Source: CAXMST01 sp964196325
GTDB taxonomy: Bacteria > Actinomycetota > Thermoleophilia > Solirubrobacterales > 70-9
NCBI GenBank assembly: GCA_964196325.1
Contig: CAXMST010000100.1
Span: 1-19,796 of the forward strand
DNA: 19,796 nucleotides
Direction of reading: 5' to 3'
The position numbers were made by a program, and so were the translations under genes. The number at the start of each line of letters is the position of its first letter. Position 1 is the first letter of the stretch. Of the stretch, positions 7,149-13,109 are shown piece after piece. Under the pieces are notes generated by a model. The model saw only the letters and a program-made list of their open reading frames with translations, ran no database searches and had not been told where the DNA came from.

Positions 7149-7595
7149 TTGAGCGAGCCGCAAGCACCCGCGCCAATCCTGCCGCCCTTCGACGAGCGCT
7201 CGGCGCGGGCCAAGGTCCAGGCTGCCGAGGATGCCTGGAACACCCGTGATCCCGAGCGCGTCTCCCGCGCCTACACCGCGGACTCGGTGTGGCGCAACCG
7301 CGACCGCTTCCTCGAGGGGCGGGCTGCGATCGTGGAGTTCCTGCGCGAGAAGTGGGAGCGAGAGCTCGACTACCGGCTGCGCAAGGAGCTCTGGGCCTTC
7401 ACCGGTAACCGTATTTCCGTGCGCTTCAAGTATGAGAGCCACGATGCCGGCGGGCAGTGGTGGCGCAGTCACGGCAACGAGCAGTGGGAGTTCGAGGAGG
7501 GGTCGGGGCTGATGCGTCGCCGCGAGGCCAGCATTAATGACTTTCCGATCGAGGAGGCCGAGCGCGAGCTCCGCTTCGAGCGCTTCGAGGATTGA
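7149..7595 (+). CDS. DUF1348 protein, NTF2/SnoaL-like fold
   Basis: A 148-residue protein. It shows the DUF1348 landmarks almost without change: KVQAAEDAWNTRDPERV near residue 22, YTADSVWRNRDRFLEGRAAI, FLREKWERELDYRLRKELWAF, FKYESHDAGGQWWRSHGNEQW and GLMRRREASINDFPI. The fold belongs to the NTF2/SnoaL group of small cone-shaped proteins that can bind or isomerise small ligands, but DUF1348 has no assigned reaction that I know of. TTG 7149 is chosen as start because GGGGAGA lies at the right distance before it and because the family likeness begins about 16 residues in; longer forms would overlap the cupin in another frame. It is the last gene before a strong hairpin. Confidence 0.85.
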   Translation: MSEPQAPAPILPPFDERSARAKVQAAEDAWNTRDPERVSRAYTADSVWRNRDRFLEGRAAIVEFLREKWERELDYRLRKELWAFTGNRISVRFKYESHDAGGQWWRSHGNEQWEFEEGSGLMRRREASINDFPIEEAERELRFERFED

Positions 7596-7597
7596 CG

Positions 7598-7623
7598 GCT
7601 CCCCGGGGCGGCAGCTGGGGAGC
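7598..7623 (+). terminator. Hairpin terminator after the glycerate operon
   Basis: GCTCCCC (7598-7604) and GGGGAGC (7617-7623) form a perfect 7-bp stem with a 12-base loop, starting two bases after the DUF1348 stop codon. No long U-tract follows (GTCTTGAT), as is common in high-GC actinobacteria. Confidence 0.6.
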
Positions 7624-7631
7624 GTCTTGAT

Positions 7632-7799
7632 CTAGTCGGGTGTAACCCAACGTTGCACCCGAAACTGGCGGCACCGGCTCGACGCCATCCATCGTCCTCG
7701 GTCGCCCACGTAGCGCTGCTACGAGGGCTCCCTGCGTCCTCGCCTGGCGTCGCCCGGCACCCGCCATTTCCCCGACAACGTTGTGCAACACCCGACTAG
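7632..7799. repeat. 168-bp imperfect foldback palindrome (MITE-like)
   Basis: The ends are perfect inverted repeats, CTAGTCGGGTGT (7632-7643) and ACACCCGACTAG (7788-7799). Pairing continues inward: CAACGTTG is present in both arms (7648-7655 and 7776-7783), GAAA pairs with TTTC, and after a one-base slip CGACGCCA (7680-7687) pairs with TGGCGTCG (7745-7752). The centre is a hairpin, CGTAGC-GCT-GCTACG (7709-7723), whose midpoint matches the midpoint of the whole element. No coding capacity and no clear target-site duplication are seen. It may be a non-autonomous mobile repeat or a structured bidirectional terminator. The right end contains the stop codon of the dehydrogenase remnant. Confidence 0.7.
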
Positions 7800-7930
7800 T
7801 AGGCGGGCTCGGGAGGGCGCTCGGCGAGGCCCCAGGCATCGACTCCACCGTCGATGAGGACCGCTGTCCCGGTGATGAACGCCCCACCCGGGCTGGCCAG
7901 AAAAGCGACGGTCTCTCCGACCTCCACCCC
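7796..7930 (-). pseudogene. C-terminal remnant of a short-chain dehydrogenase/reductase
   Basis: Read on the minus strand, 44 codons give VEVGETVAFLASPGGAF, then ITGTAVLIDGGVDAWG and a short tail ending PEPAY. This is the standard end of a classical SDR (EEVAxxVAFLAS, then ITGxxxxxDGG). Upstream of 7930 the frame loses all likeness and meets a stop near 8000, and no Rossmann or YxxxK segment is present in any frame. So only the last sixth or so of a ~250-residue enzyme remains. Its stop codon (7796-7798) is provided by the end of the foldback repeat. The stretch 7931-8002 holds nothing else I recognise. Confidence 0.65.
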
Positions 7931-8002
7931 TCGCATCGGGCCGCAGCCTATCGCCGGCAGGGGCGTCGGCGAGCCGCTGACGTGGAGGCCGCGGCCGGGG
8001 GC

Positions 8003-8242
8003 TCAGCCCTGCCAAGGTTGAGCCAGCTCGAGCATTGCGACGAGGTCCGCCGTCGGCTCGAAGGGATCGGCGATAACGGTGCCTCTCCTCCGCCCGATCG
8101 CTGCCCGCGGGGAGCCGCCGACCTCGGCAATCAGGTAGGTGTCCGAATCCAGCGGCGTCGAGTCGCGCTCGGCGAGTCGACGCAGCGCGTCGGCGTCGTT
8201 TCGTTTCGCGGGCCGGATCATGATCTTCGTCGCTGTACTCAT
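8003..8242 (-). CDS. Small GNAT-like (acetyltransferase-related) protein
   Basis: A 79-residue protein reading IMIRPAKRNDADALRRLAERD, then TYLIAEVGGSPRAAIGRRRGTVIADPF and EPTADLVAMLELA. The opening beta-alpha element and the AEVGG-x-x-x-AA strand resemble the first part of a GNAT N-acetyltransferase, and I recall similar stand-alone short proteins of about 80-95 residues in actinobacteria. The acetyl-CoA-binding loop of full GNAT enzymes is not present, so enzyme activity is doubtful. AGGAG lies 5 bases before the ATG (8240-8242), supporting the start. It is transcribed away from the lysR gene across a 99-bp gap. Confidence 0.65.
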   Translation of the reverse strand: MSTATKIMIRPAKRNDADALRRLAERDSTPLDSDTYLIAEVGGSPRAAIGRRRGTVIADPFEPTADLVAMLELAQPWQG

Positions 8243-8341
8243 CTCATCTCCTCTGCGTCGTTATCTGAGGTCCGGGCCAGTGTCCCTTCAGACGGAGATA
8301 AGGTCAAATAACGAATTGCCGACCTGCTATAAATTCCTGTG
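8243..8341. promoter_or_regulatory. Divergent promoter region between the GNAT-like gene and lysR
   Basis: This AT-richer stretch holds TATAAA (8328-8333), a good -10 whose transcription start would fall on or next to the lysR ATG at 8342, implying a leaderless mRNA; no convincing -35 is seen. For the minus strand, TTGACC (8307 down to 8302) resembles a -35. Inverted pairs TTATCT (8261-8266) with AGATAA (8296-8301), TCTGA (8264-8268) with TCAGA (8288-8292), and CGTTAT (8259-8264) with ATAACG (8308-8313) are candidate LysR contacts. Confidence 0.4.
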
Positions 8342-9268
8342 ATGTTCGATCTGAAGCGCCTGACGACCTTCCGGGAGGTCGCCCAGCTCGGGTCGTTCTC
8401 GGCCGCCGCGAGCGCGCTCTCCTACACGCAGCCCGCCGTCTCGCAGCAGATCTCGGTGCTCGAGGAGCAGGCGGGCAGCCGCCTGCTGGACCGTACGCCG
8501 AAGGGCATCCGGCTGACCAGCGCTGGTGAGGCCCTGCTGCGCCACACCGAGCTGATCTTCGCCCGGGTCGAGGGGGCCGAGGCCGAGCTCGAGGCGATCG
8601 CGGGCCTGCGTGGCGGACGAGTGCGGCTCGAGTCGTTCCCCACCGGAGGCTCCTCGCTGATCCCGGCCGCGACCGCGATCTTCCGCGAGCGCCACCCGGA
8701 GGTCGAGTTGCTCCTGACCATCGCCGCGCCCGACCGCTTCGAGGAGCGGCTGCGGGGCGCCGAGATCGATATCGCGCTGGTTGTCGAGAGTGGACTGGAG
8801 CCCGCGGGTAGGCATCAGGGTCTGCATCGGGTGCACGTACTCGACGACCCGATGTACGCGGTGCTGCCGGTTGGCCACCGGCTGGCAAAGCGCAAGAACC
8901 TGTGCCTGACCGACCTCGCGGAGGAGAGCTGGCTGATGGACGCCTCCCCCTGTCCCGACGCCGATGTTGTGACCGGTGCCTGCATGGCCGCCGGCTTCAG
9001 CCCGCGCGTAGCGATCGAGCACGAGGACTACGCCGCGATCCAGGGGTTCGTCGCAGCCGGGGTAGGCGTCAGCCTCGTTCCCGAGCTGGCGCTTCAAGGC
9101 GTGCGCGATGACGTTGTCGTGCGCAGCCTCAAGGACTGCGCGCCGGTGCGCCAGGTGGTCGCCCTGACCAGCAACGAGGGTCAGCGCCCGGTGGCCGTCG
9201 ACGCCGTGCTCGAGGTCCTCAAGGAGACCGCACCCAGGATGCTTGTCGGCGGCGGCGCGGGTTCGTGA
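8342..9268 (+). CDS. LysR-family transcriptional regulator
   Basis: A 308-residue LysR-type regulator. The N-terminal winged helix-turn-helix (about residues 1-60) reads LKRLTTFREVAQLGSFSAAA, then TQPAVSQQISVLEEQ and LLDRTPKGIRLTSAG, all canonical. A linker helix follows and then a two-lobed effector domain from about residue 88 (GGRVRLESFPTGGSSLIPAA) to the end, with IDIALVVES and GVGVSLVPELAL in the expected places. Such proteins act as tetramers and switch a divergent or nearby promoter in response to a small ligand. The ATG at 8342 directly follows a GTG (8339) in the same frame; ATG is preferred. The natural target is the divergent GNAT-like gene and perhaps the dehydrogenase whose remnant lies beyond it. 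Length and motifs are normal, so it is probably functional. Confidence 0.92.
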   Translation: MFDLKRLTTFREVAQLGSFSAAASALSYTQPAVSQQISVLEEQAGSRLLDRTPKGIRLTSAGEALLRHTELIFARVEGAEAELEAIAGLRGGRVRLESFPTGGSSLIPAATAIFRERHPEVELLLTIAAPDRFEERLRGAEIDIALVVESGLEPAGRHQGLHRVHVLDDPMYAVLPVGHRLAKRKNLCLTDLAEESWLMDASPCPDADVVTGACMAAGFSPRVAIEHEDYAAIQGFVAAGVGVSLVPELALQGVRDDVVVRSLKDCAPVRQVVALTSNEGQRPVAVDAVLEVLKETAPRMLVGGGAGS

Positions 9269-9269
9269 C

Positions 9270-9285
9270 GGCCGGCTCGCCGGCC
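9270..9285. terminator. Hairpin between convergent lysR and the TRIC pseudogene
   Basis: GGCCGGC (9270-9276) and GCCGGCC (9279-9285) form a perfect 7-bp stem with a two-base gap, two bases after the lysR stop and touching the stop of the convergent pseudogene. It could serve both directions; no U-tract is present. The very short loop means one or two closing pairs must open. Confidence 0.45.
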
Positions 9286-9908
9286 TAGCTCGCACCCAAG
9301 GTCGGCAGGCGCCAGCCCCGGCGCATGCCGAGCACCCTCAGGGCGGCGATCACCATGATCGCCAGAGCGCCGGAGATTCAGTCCGGGATGCGGGTCAACT
9401 CGGCCAGCGCGACGAACAGGACGGCCCCGGCGATCGCCGCGGTCGCGTAGATCTCGCCGCCGCGCATCAGCAGGGGGGGGGGTTCGGCCGGCGAGCAGGT
9501 CGCGGATCACGCCGCCGCCCGCGCCGCTGATCAAGGCTGAGATCACCGCCACCGCCGGGCTGAAGCCGAGGTCGAGCGCGATCTTGGCACCGACCACCGC
9601 GAACAGGGCCAAGCCGAGAGCGTCGGCGAGCTGCACGAGCGCCTCCATCCGGCCCGCCGGTCTGCGCTGTATCGCGATCGCCAGAGGGATCGCCGCGGCC
9701 GCGCCGGCCAGCGCCGCGTAGAGGTAGACCGTGTCCTCGATCCAGAAGAGGGGGTGACGCCGAGAATCAGCCCGCGGACCGTGCCGCCGCCGATCGCGGT
9801 GACCATGCCTACCGTGATCGCGCCGAACCAGTCGAGGCGCCGCCCGGCGACGGCGAGCACGCCGGAGACCGCGAAGACCACGGTGCCTGCGATCTGGGCC
9901 GCTTCCAT
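9285..9908 (-). pseudogene. TRIC/UPF0126 membrane channel gene with two frameshifts and a stop
   Basis: Assembled across frames, the sequence gives a full UPF0126 (trimeric intracellular cation channel, YicG-like) membrane protein of about 205 residues. The first part starts MEAAQIAGTVVFAVSGVLAV and reaches VRGLILGVTP. The second, in another frame, reads PLFWIEDTVYLYAAL and continues to GGGVIRDLLAGRTP; the third returns to the first frame with LLMRGGEIYATAAIAGAV. The first shift lies at a C5 run near 9750 (one C short). The second lies at a C10 run, G on the plus strand at 9473-9482 (one C too many). A TGA then interrupts the third part at the position of TRIPD*ISGALAIM, after which the family's C-terminal segment VLGMRRGWRLP continues. 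Both glycine-rich pore repeats (GGGTVRG and GGGVIRD) are visible. Homopolymer errors could explain the shifts but not the TGA. Confidence 0.8.
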
Positions 9909-9929
9909 CGCGGGGTTCCGGGCCCCGGC

Positions 9930-11480
9930 TCAGCCGAACAGGGCGCGCCCGGCGTGGTCGGCGAAGTCGACCAACGGATCCGGGTAGACGCCGAAGACGA
10001 TCGTCGCCCCGGCAGCGATCAGGATCACGGCGAGGACCGGGACACAGCGGCCGCCACTGGGCCCGCCGCGCACCGCGCTGCCGGCCGCCGTGGGGCCCGC
10101 GGCGAGCGCAGCTTCGCCGTCGGCCTCCGGCGCGGCCCCCGCGATCGCCGGCATCCGCTTCGGGGTCGGCTGCATCCACACGGCCGCGATCACGCGCAGG
10201 TAGTAGGCGAGCGAGATCATCGAGCCGATCGCGATCATCACTGCGAGCCAGATGTAGTTGCCGTCAACCGCAGCCTCGACCAGGAACAGCTTGCCGATGA
10301 AGCCCGCGGTGCCCGGTAGGCCCGCGAGCGCCAGCATCGCGATCGTCAGCGGCCAGGCGAGCGAGGGCCGGTTGCGGCCGAGCCCCTCGACGGAGCTGAT
10401 GTCGTCGCCGAAAGGTGTCTCACGCTCGCGGATCGTGATCACGCTGAACGCGGCCAGGTTCATCAACGTGTAGGCGCCGAGGTAGAAGATCAAGGCGCTC
10501 GTGCCGATCTCGCTGGCGACGAGCAGGCCGACCAGCATGTAGCCACCCTGCGCGATGCCCGAGTAGCCGAGCATCCGCTTCAACGAACCTTGACCGAGGG
10601 CGCCGACGTTGCCGACGATGATCGAGAGCGCGGCAATCGCGGCCAGGGCTGGCTGCCAGTCGGCGGTCGAGGGCTCGAGGGCGACGATGAAGAAGCGGGC
10701 GAAGACGGCGAAGGCGGCGGCCTTGGTGGCGACCGCCATAAACGCGGTCACCGGTGTCGGGGCCCCTTGGTAGACGTCGGGCGTCCACTGATGGAAGGGG
10801 GCGACGCTGACCTTGAAGGCGAGCCCGACCGCGCAAAGGGCCACGCCGACGAGGATCAGGCTGTCGCTGGCCAGCTCCCCGGCTGCGATGCCCTCGGCGA
10901 TCGCACCGAAGTCGGTCGATCCGGAGCCTCCGTAGATGAAGGCCAGCCCGTACAGGAGGGTGGCCGAGCCGAGCGAGCCGACGATCAGATACTTGAGGCC
11001 GGATTCCAGCGATCCCGGCCGGGTGCGGTGGCTGCCGCAGAGGACGTAGAGCGGGATCGAGAGCAGCTCGAAAGCGACGAAGAAGCTGATCAGATTCTGG
11101 GCCTGAGTGAGCAGGACCATGCCGAGCACCGAGCCGAGCAGCAGCACGTGGGTCTCGCCGAAGCCCGCCTCCTCCGGGGCAGGGTCGCGCAGCATCAGTG
11201 GGACCACAGCCGCGGCGGCGGCGATGCAGATCAGCCCGGCGGTGATCGCCAGGCCGTCGAGGCGCAGCGCTCCCGAGACCAAGTCCTTGTCGGGCTCGCC
11301 AAGCTGCCAGATCAGGAGCCCGGCTGCCGTGCCCAGGGCGGTCAGGGTCAGGGCGCTGGAGAGCCAGCGATTGCCGCGCTCGCTGATCAGGCCGCCAACC
11401 AGCACCACCACCAAGCCGGCGGTCAAGGCGATCACCGGCGAGAGGCCGGCGTAGTCGATATCCGGGGCGTCGAAGATCAC
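9930..11480 (-). CDS. nuoN: NADH-quinone oxidoreductase subunit N
   Basis: This 516-residue membrane protein is an antiporter-like subunit of respiratory complex I, forming one of its proton pathways. Fourteen or so membrane segments are visible. Key charged residues are in place: E138 in FFVAFELLSIPLYVL (TM5), K223 in AFKVSVAPFHQWTPDVYQGAPTP, K253 in AVATKAAAF and K397 in GFIGKLFL. A loop at about 441-477 before the last segment is enriched in Ala, Gly and Pro and looks like a local expansion. Length is near the family norm (about 480-530). The start overlaps the nuoM stop by 4 bp (ATGA on the minus strand), so translation is coupled. It is the last gene of the nuo run. Confidence 0.97.
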   Translation of the reverse strand: MIFDAPDIDYAGLSPVIALTAGLVVVLVGGLISERGNRWLSSALTLTALGTAAGLLIWQLGEPDKDLVSGALRLDGLAITAGLICIAAAAAVVPLMLRDPAPEEAGFGETHVLLLGSVLGMVLLTQAQNLISFFVAFELLSIPLYVLCGSHRTRPGSLESGLKYLIVGSLGSATLLYGLAFIYGGSGSTDFGAIAEGIAAGELASDSLILVGVALCAVGLAFKVSVAPFHQWTPDVYQGAPTPVTAFMAVATKAAAFAVFARFFIVALEPSTADWQPALAAIAALSIIVGNVGALGQGSLKRMLGYSGIAQGGYMLVGLLVASEIGTSALIFYLGAYTLMNLAAFSVITIRERETPFGDDISSVEGLGRNRPSLAWPLTIAMLALAGLPGTAGFIGKLFLVEAAVDGNYIWLAVMIAIGSMISLAYYLRVIAAVWMQPTPKRMPAIAGAAPEADGEAALAAGPTAAGSAVRGGPSGGRCVPVLAVILIAAGATIVFGVYPDPLVDFADHAGRALFG

Positions 11481-13096
11481 GGCCCGGCTCCAAGGGAGAC
11501 CGTGGTCTGATCCGGCTCGCCGGGCGGCTGGTCCCCGTCGCTACCCTCGCCAATCCCGTAGCGCTCGAGGCAGGCGGGGTCGGCGAGGACCTGGGCCTCG
11601 CCGGTGTTGGAATTCACGAGCGCGCCCTCGCCGCAGTCGGCGATCGCCACCGCCTCGACGCTGCCGGTGGCCGAGGCCTCGCCCCGATCGAGGATCAAAG
11701 CCGGGTACAGCGCGATCGCGATGATGCAGGCCACCAGCGGCGCGATCACCGCCGCCTCGCGCCAGCTCACGTCGCGTGAGATCGCGCCCTCGGGCAGGCG
11801 GTTGTGCATGGTCTGCTGGAACAGGCGCAGGGCGTAGTAGCCCGCCAGCGCGATCCCGACCCCGGCGATCAGGGCAAGCGCCACCTTGGTCTCGAAGACC
11901 CCGGCGAGGATGTAGAACTCGCCGACGAAGTTGGCCGAGCCGGGCATCGCCAGGGTTGCCATCGCGACGATCACGAAGAGCACCGCGAGCACCGGCGCCC
12001 GTCTCGCCATGCCGCCCATCTCGCGGATGTCATCGCTTTCGTAGCGGTCATAGAGCAGCGCCGCGATGAAGAACAGGGGCAGCACGACGAGCCCGTGGTT
12101 GAACATCTGGATCACCGCGCCATCGGCGCCATCTGGGCGCAGGGCAAAGATCCCGATCGTGATGAAGCCGAGCTGAGCGATCGAGGAGTAGCCCGCGATC
12201 AGGCGGATGTTCGTCTGGGTGAAGGCCATCACCGAGCCGTAGAGGATCGAGACCACTCCGATGATCAGGAGGATCTCCTGGTACTGGATCGTCGCGTCGG
12301 GGAAGGTCGGCAGCACGATCCGCAGGAAGCCATAGGCGGCCACCTTGCTGAGCACGCCGCTGAGCAGCGCCAGCACGGGCAGCGGGCAGGCCTTGTAGGC
12401 GTCGGCCATCCAGCCGTGCACGAGGAAGGCGGGCATCTTGACCAGGAAGGCCGCCGCGAAGAACCAGAAGATCCACTGCTGGTCGCCCAGCGCCAGCGGC
12501 GCCTGCGCGAGCGCCTGCATGTTGAAGGTCAGCGCCGCGCCGGGCGCCTCCGAGGCGAGCACCGCGGTGGCGATCGCGGCGACCAGCATCAACAGCGATC
12601 CGATCAGCGTGTAGACGATCATCTTCATCGTCGCCGCGATCCGGTCGCCGCTGCCCCAGCCGCCCAGCAGCAGGTAGAACGGGATCAGCATCAGGTCGAA
12701 GAAGAGGACGAACAGCAGCAGGTCCTGGGCCAGGAACGCGCCCAGGACCGCGGTCTGCGCCAGGCCCATCTGGAAGAAGTAGTTGCGTGGCCGGTCCGGA
12801 GCCTGGAAGGCCGAGTAGAGGTTGGCCGCGAGCCAGCCGATCGCGGTGAGCAGGATCAGGAAGAGGCTGATCCCGTCGACGCCGAGCTCATAACGAACGC
12901 CGAGGTCGGGGATCCAGCTCTCGCTGACCGCGTGCTGGATCGCACCGGAGCCCGTCTGGAAGTCGGCGATCAGGCCGATCGCCAGCCCGAGGCTGACCAG
13001 CGAGCCGGCGACCGCGGCCCAGCCGGTCAGGCGTCGGGGCACGAGCCAGCCGACCAGACCGACCGCGAGAGGGAGCCAGAGGATCACGTTCAGCAT
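11477..13096 (-). CDS. nuoM: NADH-quinone oxidoreductase subunit M
   Basis: A 539-residue antiporter-like complex I subunit. Membrane segments and K220 (FLVKMPAFLVHGW) and K251 (LSKVAAYGFLR) are conserved, as are RLIAGYSSIAQLGFI and the GSANFVGEF segment. Two family landmarks differ. The TM5 glutamate of FFE-x-MLIP is aspartate here (D134 in FFDLMLIPFYLL), and the HTWLPDAHxxAPT loop reads HGWMADAYKACPLP (about 227-240). I recall similar wording in some Thermoleophilia, so this may be a lineage form of the subunit rather than decay. The last ~70 residues (GEASATGSVEAVAIADCGEG onward) are a hydrophilic tail with two or three cysteines. AGGAG lies 9 bases before the ATG, partly inside the nuoL stop region. 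Confidence 0.95.
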   Translation of the reverse strand: MLNVILWLPLAVGLVGWLVPRRLTGWAAVAGSLVSLGLAIGLIADFQTGSGAIQHAVSESWIPDLGVRYELGVDGISLFLILLTAIGWLAANLYSAFQAPDRPRNYFFQMGLAQTAVLGAFLAQDLLLFVLFFDLMLIPFYLLLGGWGSGDRIAATMKMIVYTLIGSLLMLVAAIATAVLASEAPGAALTFNMQALAQAPLALGDQQWIFWFFAAAFLVKMPAFLVHGWMADAYKACPLPVLALLSGVLSKVAAYGFLRIVLPTFPDATIQYQEILLIIGVVSILYGSVMAFTQTNIRLIAGYSSIAQLGFITIGIFALRPDGADGAVIQMFNHGLVVLPLFFIAALLYDRYESDDIREMGGMARRAPVLAVLFVIVAMATLAMPGSANFVGEFYILAGVFETKVALALIAGVGIALAGYYALRLFQQTMHNRLPEGAISRDVSWREAAVIAPLVACIIAIALYPALILDRGEASATGSVEAVAIADCGEGALVNSNTGEAQVLADPACLERYGIGEGSDGDQPPGEPDQTTVSLGAGP

Positions 13097-13109
13097 CAGC
13101 TCACGCTCC

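Noticed and set aside
7632..7799. A CRISPR array or tandem repeat
   Set aside because: The structure is a single inverted, not direct, repeat, with no spacer units.
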